DNA of 47,449 nt, taken from NCBI RefSeq assembly GCF_027307225.1, contig NZ_DAHUXJ010000065.1, forward strand, positions 1-47,449, given 5' to 3'. Under the pieces are notes generated by a model. That model was not told the origin of the DNA, made no database searches, and saw only the letters and a list, made by a program, of their open reading frames with translations. Below are positions 1 to 8,200 of this stretch, piece by piece. Source of the stretch: Bradyrhizobium sp. (GTDB taxonomy: Bacteria; Pseudomonadota; Alphaproteobacteria; Rhizobiales; Xanthobacteraceae). How positions within the stretch are numbered: the first letter of the stretch is position 1; the number at the start of each line of letters is the position of its first letter. The position numbers were made by a program, and so were the translations under genes.

Positions 1-144
1 CAGCGTCTTCGCCAATTGGCGAGCAGCTTCGGTCTTGCCGACACCAGAGGGACCGACGAATAGAACGCAGCCTTCAGGCTTGTTGGTCTCGCGCAGTCCG
101 GCGCGGCCGATCAACACCGCATCCACCAGCGTGCGCAGGGCGGT
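1..144 (-). other. Clp/Hsp100 AAA+ ATPase segment (Walker A), foreign to the ligase frame
   Basis: Read on the minus strand this encodes a block typical of the second ATPase domain of ClpA/ClpB/ClpV proteins: RAGLRETNKPEG, then VLFVGPSGVGKTEAARQLAK. The Walker A lysine lies at about 34-36. In Clp proteins this block follows a phrase of the type GQDxALxxLxDAV, which fits TALRTLVDAV here. The sensor, Walker B and C-terminal parts would lie beyond base 1. It is not part of any aryl-CoA ligase known to me. Confidence 0.8.
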
Positions 145-594
145 GTCGTTGCAGGCCTCGTGACTAAAGCGCGAACAAAATTCCGCATCGGCCACGGCAA
201 CGGCCGCCCGGGAATCGGCGAGATAGAACTGCAGCAGGTCCGGCGGCGTCAGCGTGTTGATCAGGAGCGGCACGAAACCGGCGCGCACCGCGCCGAAGAA
301 TGCCGCAGGGTAGGCGGGCGTGTCGTCCAGAAACATCAGCACACGGTCGCCGCGCTTGAGCCCGAGCGAGATCAGGCCGTGGCCCCAACGTGAGGCTTCT
401 GCGCACAGTTCGGCATAGGTCAGCTTGCCAAGCGGGCTGGTCAGCGCGATGCGATTTCCGTTTCCTTTATCAAGGTTGTCGAAAAGAACGCGGCTGGCAT
501 TGTAGATTTCAGGAATCGAAAAGCCTATTTCCTGCGCGCCGGGATTGTCGCGCGGCACCTGATCGGCGATCTGAAAGCGGTCGGATGACGTCAT
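1..594 (-). CDS. Benzoate-CoA ligase N-terminus, in frame with a Clp-type ATPase segment (partial, probable chimera)
   Basis: The ATG at 594 overlaps the stop of the upstream hydroxylase as ATGA, so the two genes are translationally coupled. The first ~150 residues read as the N-terminal part of an AMP-forming benzoate/aryl-CoA ligase, with stretches such as LTYAELCAEASRWGHGL, GDRVLMFLDDTPAYPAAFFG and VPLLINTLTPPDLLQFYLAD. These enzymes activate an aromatic acid with ATP and CoA. After the segment TALRTLV (about 124-144) the protein stops resembling a ligase and becomes a Clp/Hsp100 AAA+ module with RAGLRETNKPEG and the Walker A GPSGVGKT. The acyl-adenylate signature and the rest of the ligase are absent. 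No stop interrupts the frame before the window edge. An assembly or recombination join inside TALRTLV is more likely than a true fusion protein. Confidence 0.85.
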   Translation of the reverse strand, partial: MTSSDRFQIADQVPRDNPGAQEIGFSIPEIYNASRVLFDNLDKGNGNRIALTSPLGKLTYAELCAEASRWGHGLISLGLKRGDRVLMFLDDTPAYPAAFFGAVRAGFVPLLINTLTPPDLLQFYLADSRAAVAVADAEFCSRFSHEACNDTALRTLVDAVLIGRAGLRETNKPEGCVLFVGPSGVGKTEAARQLAKTL

Positions 595-1736
595 GCGCAG
601 CCTCCGCCAGCCGAACGTGGCCGTGACGCTTCGTAGCGCGCCATGAAGGCGGGCGCCATTGCGCGCAGGCGCCCATCGTCGATCCGTCCCGAGCGGGTGA
701 TGTAGCTATAGGCAAAATCCATCAGGTCGAGCTTCATATGGTCGGCGAAGCCGGCGTACCAGTCGGCGCTGGTGCGTGCCGCGGTCACGAGCTTCTTCAC
801 GATCGGCTGCCGCTCGCTCTGGTAGCGGGTCAACGCGCTACTCAGGTTGCGCTCCGTCTCCAACGCCTTGGCAAGCGCGATCGCGTCCTCGATCGCAAGC
901 CGCGTCCCCGAGCCGATGGAAAAGTGTGCGGAGTGCAGGGCGTCGCCGAGCAGAACCATGTTCTTGAAGAACCAGCGCTCGTTCCACACCCAGGGGAAGC
1001 TCCGCCAAATCGATTTGTTCGAGACGAGTCCATGGCCGCCGAGAGTATCGGCGAACACCTGCTGGCAAATTGCCTTGGACTCGTCGACCGTCTTGTCGGC
1101 GAAGTCGTAAGCCTGCCAGGTTGCCAAGTCGCATTCGACCAGGAAGGTGCTCATGTTGGCGGCGTAGCGATAGTGATGGGCGTTGAAGCTGCCGCGGTCG
1201 GAAGCCACAAAAGTCTGCGACAACGTTTCGAAACGCTGCGTGGTGCCATACCAGGCGAATTTGTTGCTCGAATAGGACAGCGAAGTGCCGAAATCGCTTT
1301 CGAAGGCGCCGCGCACCGACGAATTGAGGCCGTCGGCCGCGACGATCAGGTCATAACCGGCAAGTTGATCGAGCGAGACTTGCGTATCGAAATGCTGCGC
1401 TACGCCCACGGACGCCGCGCGTCCTTGCAGCATTTTCAGCAGATCGAGCCGGCCGATTGCCGAAAACCCGACGCCGTCGATCTCGACGCTCTCGCCCCGC
1501 AGACTGAGCGTGATGTTCTTCCAGCTTTCCATTCTCGGCGCGATCGCGTCGACCGTTTCGGCATCGTCGGCGCGCAGAAACTCAAGCGCAGAATCGGAGA
1601 AGACCACGCCGAAGCCCCAGGTGGCGCTGGCCGGGTTCTGTTCGAACAGGTCGATCTGCGCCTCGGGATGGCGCTTCTTCCAGAAGTAGCTGAAATAGAG
1701 GCCGCCGGGACCCCCACCGATGACGGCGATACGCAC
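591..1736 (-). CDS. FAD-dependent aryl-CoA monooxygenase (salicylyl-/2-aminobenzoyl-CoA hydroxylase type)
   Basis: A 381-residue flavoprotein hydroxylase. It opens with the dinucleotide-binding motif GGGPGGLYF (residues 7-15) and WGFGVVFSD, which is typical of the aryl-CoA branch (salicylyl-CoA 5-hydroxylase, N-terminal half of 2-aminobenzoyl-CoA monooxygenase). Near residue 260 it has the second FAD motif GDALHSAHFSIGSGTRLAIED. It lacks the extra C-terminal reductase domain of bifunctional members. The start is a GTG at 1736 with GGAGAGG six bases upstream. The stop overlaps the ATG of the CoA ligase, so ligase and hydroxylase probably act in sequence: an aromatic acid is made into its CoA thioester and then ring-hydroxylated. 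The exact substrate cannot be read from the sequence. A 20-bp palindrome sits just upstream. Confidence 0.82.
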   Translation of the reverse strand: MRIAVIGGGPGGLYFSYFWKKRHPEAQIDLFEQNPASATWGFGVVFSDSALEFLRADDAETVDAIAPRMESWKNITLSLRGESVEIDGVGFSAIGRLDLLKMLQGRAASVGVAQHFDTQVSLDQLAGYDLIVAADGLNSSVRGAFESDFGTSLSYSSNKFAWYGTTQRFETLSQTFVASDRGSFNAHHYRYAANMSTFLVECDLATWQAYDFADKTVDESKAICQQVFADTLGGHGLVSNKSIWRSFPWVWNERWFFKNMVLLGDALHSAHFSIGSGTRLAIEDAIALAKALETERNLSSALTRYQSERQPIVKKLVTAARTSADWYAGFADHMKLDLMDFAYSYITRSGRIDDGRLRAMAPAFMARYEASRPRSAGGGCA

Positions 1737-1750
1737 GTCGCCTCTCCCTG

Positions 1751-1770
1751 ATTGACAGTATACTTACAAT
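1751..1770. promoter_or_regulatory. Putative operator before the aryl-CoA hydroxylase
   Basis: ATTGACAGTATACTTACAAT is an imperfect 20-bp palindrome: each half reads ATTGnnAGTA from its outer end, and 8 of 10 positions match. It lies 15 bases upstream of the GTG start. The size and symmetry suit a MarR-, GntR- or TetR-type repressor, which often controls aromatic-acid genes. No regulator gene is in view, so the binding protein is unknown. Confidence 0.45.
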
Positions 1771-1781
1771 CTCGAGAGAAT

Positions 1782-1808
1782 GTAGCGCCCGCGAGCTGCG
1801 GGCGCTAC
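1782..1808. other. Perfect 11-bp hairpin upstream of the hydroxylase
   Basis: The arms GTAGCGCCCGC (1782-1792) and GCGGGCGCTAC (1798-1808) pair perfectly around a 5-base loop. No T-run follows on either strand, so an intrinsic terminator is not supported. It may be a cruciform, a protein-binding site or a leader hairpin of the minus-strand operon. Confidence 0.5.
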
Positions 1809-1839
1809 CGGAAAATTTCGGCTTTTGACCGGATCAGGC

Positions 1840-2004
1840 CTAGTGGTCCGATTCTAACATTTGCCTCCCGGCATAGCAGACAATTTGCAAATGTTAGAAT
1901 CAAAGGACCACTAGCAAATATAGATTTCTAGTGGAGTTTAGGATTCGACATTCGCATTACGAAAGCGCGGTTACGGGGAGCGAATGTCAAATCCACTCCA
2001 CTAG
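1840..2004. repeat. CTAG paired-hairpin element A
   Basis: Hairpin A1 (1840-1914) has the outer stem CTAGTGGTCC/GGACCACTAG, an AAA bulge on the 3' arm (1902-1904) and the inner stem GATTCTAACATTTGC with its complement. Thirteen bases later comes hairpin A2 (1928-2004), with outer stem CTAGTGGAGT/ACTCCACTAG, a 3-base bulge on the 5' arm and an inner stem ending GACATTCGC. The right-hand CTAG (2001-2004) supplies the TAG stop of the small gene at 2001-2210. Confidence 0.92.
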
Positions 2005-2210
2005 TAGCAGCGCCTCACCTTGACGCCGCCAACCCAGACCCACCTGCAAGCGGCGACCGGCTTCCTCACCACCACCGCGCCACGCGGTCCGGCGCAGCCT
2101 GCGCGATAGACCCCGCGGGCGCAGACGACGGCGCCGGCCGTGCTGGATTGGAGAATCATGAAAGCGGCAAAGGCGAGCAGAGTAGCGCTGGCGAATAGCA
2201 CTGAACGCAT
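2001..2210 (-). CDS. Small secreted protein, Cys- and Val/Arg-rich (unknown function)
   Basis: This 69-residue protein starts at the ATG at 2210, which has GGGAGGA five bases upstream; an earlier in-frame codon has no such site. Residues 1-25 form a signal peptide (MRSVLFASATLLAFAAFMIL, then STAGA). The mature part of about 45 residues carries ARGVYRAGCAGPRGAVVV and CRWVWVGGVKVRRCY, with cysteines that could form disulfides in the periplasm. I recall similar short exported proteins with an RAGCAGPRGA core in Bradyrhizobium, but no function. The TAG stop lies inside the terminal CTAG of hairpin element A, so the repeat abuts the gene exactly. Confidence 0.7.
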   Translation of the reverse strand: MRSVLFASATLLAFAAFMILQSSTAGAVVCARGVYRAGCAGPRGAVVVRKPVAACRWVWVGGVKVRRCY

Positions 2211-2261
2211 GATGTCCTCCCTTGAATCGGTTGTTGTCGACAATGTTCTGCGGATGAAAAA

Positions 2262-2483
2262 TTACTTCTTCTCGGCTGCTGCCAGCACCTTCTGGCAGGC
2301 CGGCGTCAGTTGGGCGTTGTGCTGGCCGAGGCAGGCGATGATCCGCCCCCCGCCGGGCGCGGTGCCCTTGCAGAATTTTCCAAAGTCGCCCGAGCAGGCC
2401 GCGCGCTGGGCGGCGGTCAACTGCTGCGCCATGGCGCCGGAGGCAAGCAGCAAGGCTGCCGCAGCGATGATGATGCGTAGCAT
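2262..2483 (-). CDS. Secreted one-repeat cysteine-rich protein (PF00839-like)
   Basis: A 73-residue protein with a clean signal peptide (MLRIIIAAAALLLASGAMAQ) and a single copy of a four-Cys repeat: AACSGDFGKFC, GGGRIIACL, then LTPACQKVL. This matches the eukaryotic-like cysteine-rich repeat of Golgi glycoprotein 1 (PF00839), which is common in small periplasmic proteins of Bradyrhizobium and relatives; its bacterial role is unknown to me. AAAGGAA precedes the ATG. The larger protein at 3008-3835 carries three copies of the same repeat, so the two are probably paralogues separated by a small membrane-protein gene. Confidence 0.82.
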   Translation of the reverse strand: MLRIIIAAAALLLASGAMAQQLTAAQRAACSGDFGKFCKGTAPGGGRIIACLGQHNAQLTPACQKVLAAAEKK

Positions 2484-2617
2484 TCGTCATTTCCTTTCTT
2501 TGTACCCCCGTGCCCCACCTTGATCGGTCTTCTGCCTTCCTGTTTCATGGCCGAGACCCGTTGTAGTGAAGGCTGGGCGCCGATTTCGATTAGCCGATAT
2601 TGTTACAAGGAGAACTC

Positions 2618-2974
2618 ATGGCAGTACCCAGGACCAATTGGCTTGTCTTCTATGGCGAGAATGTCGAGCCTGTTTTCAAAGAGATCGTTTCCCACATCGA
2701 GAAGATCATCATCGGAACGCTGATCGTCTCGGCCGGTGCCCATGTGTCGAGCAACAAGCCGTCGATCCAGCTGTTCGGCTATCTGCGCCACAGCCTGGTG
2801 GGCCGCGGCGTGATGCTGGTAGGCGTCATCATCCTGCTTCTGAATTTCATCGACGGCCTCTACAAGCTTGGTAGGGTGAACTGGCATGTGGCATGGCAGA
2901 TCTTGATGTCGGTGTTCTACATCGCGCTATCGGTCCGCATGATCCAGCTCATCCTCGCGTTCCGTGGCGAATGA
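2618..2974 (+). CDS. Small integral membrane protein of unknown function
   Basis: A 118-residue protein whose ATG at 2618 follows AAGGAGA at good spacing; an upstream in-frame ATG lacks a ribosome site. Two clear membrane helices are visible at about residues 63-83 (VMLVGVIILLLNFIDGLYKL) and 92-113 (around QILMSVFYIALSVRMIQL), with a weaker hydrophobic stretch near 28-42. No catalytic motif is seen. It lies between two Cys-rich secreted protein genes on the opposite strand, so it is its own transcription unit. I do not recognise the family. Confidence 0.7.
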   Translation: MAVPRTNWLVFYGENVEPVFKEIVSHIEKIIIGTLIVSAGAHVSSNKPSIQLFGYLRHSLVGRGVMLVGVIILLLNFIDGLYKLGRVNWHVAWQILMSVFYIALSVRMIQLILAFRGE

Positions 2975-3007
2975 CCGGTCGCCGCAAGGCGGCTGCGGGA
3001 GCAAGCC

Positions 3008-3835
3008 TTAACGCGCCGCGAACGGGGCGAGCACCTCTTTGCAGGCCGGGGATAAATCGGCTGCGCGGCTGGAAATGCACTGCATGATGCGGCCGCCGCC
3101 AGGGGCGACACCGGCACACAGCGTGCGGATGTCGGCGCCGCAAGCCGAGCGCATCACGAACAGCTCTTCGCGTGGCCGCAGCGGCCGCAGCACGATCACA
3201 ACCGGAGCAGCCGCCGGCGTCGCTGCTGGCGCGCCACTCGCGGCCGGAGCAGTTGCGCCACCGCTCGCAGCCGCAAGCGCCGTGCCGCAAGCCGCCGAAA
3301 CCCTGGCCTTGTTCTTCTCGAGGCATTCCAGCGCCGGCGCGCCGCCGGTCGGAACGCCTGCGCAAACCTTCGGATAATCGCCGCGGCAGGCGCTTTTGAT
3401 CGCGGAAATCTGCGCGTTTGTCGGCTTCTTCGCCGCTGTCGTCGCAGCAGGCTTGGATTCCCCCTTCGGCTCGGCCGCGGTCGTCTCGGTCTTCGGCTCG
3501 GCCGCGGTCGTCTCGGTCTTCGGCGCGGCTGCGGTGTTGGCCGGTTCACTCTTCGGCGCCACGGAAGCTTGGATTGCGCGCACCGCGCTCTGACAGCTCG
3601 GTGCCAGGCTCGACATGTTCTTGGCGAGACATTGCAGCGCTGCTTCGCCGCCCGGCGGCACGCTGGAGCAATGCGATATATAGTCGTTGCGGCAAGCCGA
3701 TTTGACGGCGTCCCTTTGCGCCTGGCTCGGCGCTTGCGCGAAGGATGGTGTTGCGATGGCCACAATTGCCACAGTCAGAAGCGCACAAGTCAGAAGCGCA
3801 CAAAGCGCCCAATCACGTCTCAACGTGTCGAACAT
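3008..3835 (-). CDS. Secreted protein with three cysteine-rich repeats and a TETTAAEPK linker
   Basis: A 275-residue exported protein. After a signal peptide (about residues 1-34, ending SFAQ) come three copies of the four-Cys repeat: SACRNDYISHC...LQCLAKN...LAPSC; SACRGDYPKVC...LECLEKN...VSAAC; and SACGADIRTLC...GGGRIMQC...LSPAC. Repeats 1 and 2 are joined by a low-complexity linker built from the 9-residue unit PKTETTAAE, and repeats 2 and 3 by an Ala/Pro-rich linker. It is a three-domain version of the protein at 2262-2483. Each repeat probably forms a small disulfide-bonded fold in the periplasm or on the cell surface. A 15-bp duplication repeats LLTCA within the signal peptide. Function unknown. 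Confidence 0.85.
   Translation of the reverse strand: MFDTLRRDWALCALLTCALLTVAIVAIATPSFAQAPSQAQRDAVKSACRNDYISHCSSVPPGGEAALQCLAKNMSSLAPSCQSAVRAIQASVAPKSEPANTAAAPKTETTAAEPKTETTAAEPKGESKPAATTAAKKPTNAQISAIKSACRGDYPKVCAGVPTGGAPALECLEKNKARVSAACGTALAAASGGATAPAASGAPAATPAAAPVVIVLRPLRPREELFVMRSACGADIRTLCAGVAPGGGRIMQCISSRAADLSPACKEVLAPFAAR
3464..3534. repeat. 27-bp in-frame tandem repeat in the Cys-rich protein gene
   Basis: Two near-identical 27-bp units (3464-3490 and 3491-3517) plus a diverged partial third encode the 9-residue unit PKTETTAAE. The length is a multiple of three, so gain or loss of units would change linker length without a frameshift. Confidence 0.85.
3774..3803. repeat. 15-bp tandem duplication in a signal-peptide coding region
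   Basis: GTCAGAAGCGCACAA occurs twice back to back (3774-3788 and 3789-3803). It adds five residues (LLTCA twice) to the hydrophobic core of the signal peptide of the gene at 3008-3835. Confidence 0.9.
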
Positions 3836-4115
3836 TTGCGTAAATCCTTTTGACTAAACGGTTTTGAGCAAATCCTTTCGGTTTGTCGCTGGCGCGCGCC
3901 TTCAATGCTTTAAATCTTCGATTCGTAAAATCTTCCAAACCGGCAGAACAACCTGCGCGAGCCGTATCCTTTTCTGTTTCCGGTTCCACTACAAGCGGAT
4001 TATTGTTATCAAGGCGCGACAGAACGCCCCTTCGATAACGGTCTTTTTTCTGAACCAAATTGCACCTCGATAGACGTCGTCATTGATTTAAAACAAACTG
4101 CAATAGAGGCATGGG
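3836..4115. other. Divergent intergenic region between the Cys-rich gene and the RND operon
   Basis: 280 bases, visibly more AT-rich than the flanking genes (TCTTTTTTC near 4043, TTTAAAAC near 4088). It must hold the promoters of both neighbours, but I see no convincing operator palindrome and no regulator gene beside the efflux operon. Confidence 0.4.
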
Positions 4116-5285
4116 ATGAGGTCTTTGCGTTTGCATGGCGCCGCGACCATCTCGCGCGCAGCGTTTGCCGTATCCGCATTCATCGCGTTAAGTGCCTGCG
4201 AGAAAAATACCTTTGTGGCGCCGCCGCCGCCGAAGGTGGACGTCGCCACGCCGGTGCAAAAATCGATCACGCGCTATCTCGATGCCACCGGCAATACCGC
4301 GCCGATCAAGATGGTCGATCTGGTCGCGCGCGTGCAGGGCTTTCTGCAGGCGATCAACTACCAGGACGGTAGTTTCGTAAAGCAAGGCACCACGCTGTTC
4401 ACGATTGAGCCGGAGACCTACAAGCTCAAGCTCGAACAGGCGCAGGCAGCGGAAGCCGGCGCCCAGGCCTCGCTGAAGCAGGCGGAGAACGACTACAAGC
4501 GCCAGGCCGATCTCGTGCAGAAGCAAGCCGTGTCGCAGTCGACGCTGGATACGTCGACATCCAACCGCGACAATGCGCAGGCTAACCTTCAGCAGGCGCA
4601 GGCCAACACCAGGATTGCCGAAGTCAACTACGGCTATACCAATGTCACTGCGCCGTTTGACGGCATCGTGACGGCGCATCTGGTTTCGGTCGGCGAACTG
4701 GTCGGCGTGGCATCGCCGACACAACTCGCCACCATCGTGGCGCTCGACCCAATTTATGTGAATTTCAACGTCAACGAGCAGGACGTGCTAAGGGTGCGCG
4801 AGGAAGCGCGCCGCCGCGGCATAACCGTCGAAAACCTGCGCCAGCTTCCGATCGAGATCGGGCTACAGACCGAGACTGGTTATCCGCACGAGGGCACGCT
4901 GGATTACGTCTCGCCCCAGGTCAACCAATCGACAGGCACGCTAGCCGTGCGTGGCATCTTGAAAAACCCCGACCGCGTGCTGTTGCCCGGCTATTTCGCC
5001 CGCGTCCGGGTTCCGTTCGAGAAGACCGAGAAAGCGCTGCTCGTGCCCGACGTCGCCCTCGGCAGCGATCAGGCCGGCCGTTACGTGTTGGTGGTCAATG
5101 CGGAGAATGTCGTCGAGCAGCGCAAGGTGACCATCGGCCCGCTGGAAGGCGATCTGCGCGTCATCGAAAGCGGATTGAAGGCGGACGACAAGGTCGTCGT
5201 CGCGGGGCTGTTGCGCGCGATCCCCGGCCAGAAGGTCGATCCGCAGCTCAAGAACATCGAGTCCGGCAACGCGGCCACGAAGTAG
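4116..5285 (+). CDS. RND efflux periplasmic adaptor (membrane fusion) lipoprotein
   Basis: A 389-residue adaptor that links an inner-membrane RND pump to an outer-membrane channel. The N-terminus is a lipoprotein signal with the lipobox LSAC at about residues 25-28, and the mature protein would be anchored by this Cys. Next come the barrel/lipoyl half-motif (ARVQGFLQAINYQDGSFVKQ), an Ala/Gln-rich alpha-hairpin at about residues 100-165, the second lipoyl half (YTNVTAPFDGIVTAHLVSVG) and the beta-barrel and membrane-proximal domains. This order is that of AcrA/MexE-type adaptors. The pump gene starts nine bases after the stop, so the two form an operon. Bradyrhizobium BdeAB is such a two-gene system, but I cannot say this is that pair. 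Confidence 0.93.
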   Translation: MRSLRLHGAATISRAAFAVSAFIALSACEKNTFVAPPPPKVDVATPVQKSITRYLDATGNTAPIKMVDLVARVQGFLQAINYQDGSFVKQGTTLFTIEPETYKLKLEQAQAAEAGAQASLKQAENDYKRQADLVQKQAVSQSTLDTSTSNRDNAQANLQQAQANTRIAEVNYGYTNVTAPFDGIVTAHLVSVGELVGVASPTQLATIVALDPIYVNFNVNEQDVLRVREEARRRGITVENLRQLPIEIGLQTETGYPHEGTLDYVSPQVNQSTGTLAVRGILKNPDRVLLPGYFARVRVPFEKTEKALLVPDVALGSDQAGRYVLVVNAENVVEQRKVTIGPLEGDLRVIESGLKADDKVVVAGLLRAIPGQKVDPQLKNIESGNAATK

Positions 5286-5294
5286 GAGCCGGCC

Positions 5295-8200
5295 ATGATC
5301 TCGAAATTCTTCATCGAGCGCCCGGTTCTTTCCAACGTCATCGCGATCCTGATGATCCTGATCGGCGGCGTCTCGCTGTTCGAACTCGCGATCGCCCAAT
5401 ATCCCGACGTGGTGCCGCCGACCGTGCAGGTCACCACCCGCTATCCTGGCGCAAGCGCCAAGACCGTGATCGACACCGTGGCGCTGCCGATCGAGCAGCA
5501 GGTCAACGGCGTCGAGGACATGATCTACATGCAGTCCTACAGCGGCGCCGACGGCACCTATACGCTGACGGTGACGTTCAAGATCGGCACCGACCTCAAC
5601 TTCGCACAGGTCCTGGTGCAGAACCGCGTGTCGGCGGCGCTGTCGCAATTGCCGCAATCGGTGCAGAACCAGGGCGTCACGGTGCAGAAGAAGTCTACCG
5701 CGATCCTCCTGTTCGTGACGCTGACCTCGCCCAATGCGACCTATGACAGCCTTTTCCTGAGCAACTACGCCACCATCAATCTGCGCGACGAGCTATCGCG
5801 CCTGCCCGGCGTCGGCAACGTTACGGTGTTCGGCGCCGGCCAATATTCGATGCGGGTCTGGCTCGATCCGAACAAGCTGCAGGTGCGCGGGCTGATGCCG
5901 CAGGACGTCATCCAGTCGATCCAGCAGCAGAGCCAGCAGGTCACCGCTGGCCAGATCGGCGCGCCGCCGACGCCGTCCGGCCAGGCGTTCCAGTACACGC
6001 TCAATGTCGCGGGACGCCTCGACGACAAAAGCGAGTTCGAGAACATCATCGTCAAGACCGGCAGCAACGGCGACGTCACGCGCGTGCGCGATGTCGGCCG
6101 CGTCGAACTCGGTGCGCAGACCTATAGCCAGGTGTTCTCGCTCAACAAGAAGCCTGCCGCCGGCATCGGCGTGTTCCAGTCGCCAGGCGCGAACGCGCTC
6201 GAAGTTGAGAAGGCGGTCGACAGGAAGATGTCGGAGCTTTCCAAGGCCTTCCCGCAGGACATCCAGTACGACACCCCGTTCGACACCACCAAATTCGTGC
6301 AGGCCTCGATCGAAGAGGTCTACAAGACCCTGATCGAGGCGGGCCTCCTGGTGCTGATCGTGATCCTGGTGTTCCTGCAGGACTGGCGCGCGATGCTGGT
6401 GCCGGCGACCACCGTGCCGGTGACCATCATTGGCGCGTTCGCAGCGATGGCGGCGCTCGGCTTTACTGTCAATCTATCGACGCTGTTTGCCATCGTGCTC
6501 GCGATCGGCATCGTGGTCGACGACGCTATCGTCGTGGTCGAGGGCGCTGCGCATAACATCGAGCAGGGCATGTCCGGCCACGATGCCGCGATCAAGGCGA
6601 TGGATGCGCTGTTCGCGCCGATCGTCGGCATCACGCTGGTGCTGATCTCGGTGTTCCTGCCGGCAGCGTTCCTGCCGGGGCTCACCGGGCGGATGTACGC
6701 GCAATTCGCGCTCGTCATTGCAGCAACCGCGCTGTTGTCGGCGGTCAACGCGGCGACGCTGAAGCCGACGCAATGCGCGTTGTGGCTGCGCCGGCCGGTG
6801 CCGCCGGAGCAGCGCAACTTCTTCTATCGCGGCTTCAACGCCGTCTATGCGCGCGTGGAGCGCGGCTACGCAAGTCTGATCGGCACTCTGGTACACCACA
6901 GCGGTATTTCCGTGATCGCGGCGCTGATCCTGATTGCCGTCGGCGGCTACGGCCTGTCACGCGTGCCGACCGGCTTCATCCCGATCGAGGACCAGGGCTA
7001 TCTGCTCGCCGCCGTGCAATTGCCTGACGGTGCCGCACTCGACCGCACCCAGAAGGTGATGGACCATGTGCAGGAGATCGCAAGCAAGCAGCCTGGCGTC
7101 GATCAGATCATGACGATCGCCGGTATCTCGGCGCTCGACAACAGTTCGAGCCTCGCCAATGCCGGCGTTGCCTATATCGTGCTCAAGGACTGGAGCAGGC
7201 GCGGCAAGGGCGAGGATCTGCGCTCGCTGTTCGTCGGCTTGAACGAAAAGCTCTCGACTATTCAGCAAGCGCGCATCCTGGTTATTCCGCCGCCGCCGAT
7301 CCAGGGCATCGGCAATGCGGCGGGATTCGCCATGCAAATCGAGCTGCGCGACGGTAACTCCGATTTCGGCGAGCTGCAGGCCATCACCAACGGGATGGTG
7401 GCGAACGGGCAGTCGCAGAGTGCGCTGCAGCGCGTCTCGTCGTCGTTCCGCGCCATGGTGCCGCAATTCGATGTCGAGGTGGATCGCGTCAAGACCCAGA
7501 CGCTGCAGGTCACTACCGACCAGATCTTCTCGACGCTGTCGAGCTACATGGGCGCGTCCTACGTCAACCAGTTCAACAAGTATGGCCGCACTTTCCAGGT
7601 CTACGCTCAGGCCGATTCCCAGTCCCGCCTGACCCCGCGCGATATCGAGAACATGATGGTTCGCAACGCGCAGGGCAACATGATTCCGATTGGCACCGTG
7701 GCGAAAGTGACGCCCGCCGTCGGCCCGTCGCTGATCAGCCTGTACAACCTCTATCCCTCGTCGACCGTCATCGGCCTGCCGGCGCAGGGTTACAGTTCCG
7801 GCGAGTCGATGAAGCTGATGGAAGAGATTGCGGCCAAGACGCTGCCGCGCGGCGCCGGTTACGAATGGACGGCGATGTCCTACCAGGAGAAAATCGTCGG
7901 CGGTCAGATCTATCTCGTGTTCGGCCTTGCCATGCTGCTGGTCTATCTGGTGCTCGCCGGACAGTATGAGAGCTGGTACGCGCCGATCTCCGTTATCCTG
8001 GCGGTGCCATTGTCGCTGCTCGGTCCGATGGCCGTGCTGACCGGCCTGCGCATCGATAACAATCTCTATACCCAGATCGGCCTGATCCTGCTGATCGCGC
8101 TGTCGGCCAAGAACGCCATCCTGATTGTCGAGGTAGCGCTCGAATTGCATGTGCGCGACCGCAAGCCAGTGCTGGAATCCGCGATCGAAGCGGCGCGCGC

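Noticed and set aside
738..1751. 337-codon plus-strand frame opposite the hydroxylase
   Set aside because: Shadow of a gene with intact FAD motifs on the minus strand.
6957..8150. Long minus-strand frame inside the RND pump gene
   Set aside because: Antisense shadow of a well-conserved pump; the composition is Gln/His/Arg-rich as expected for the complement of high-GC coding DNA.
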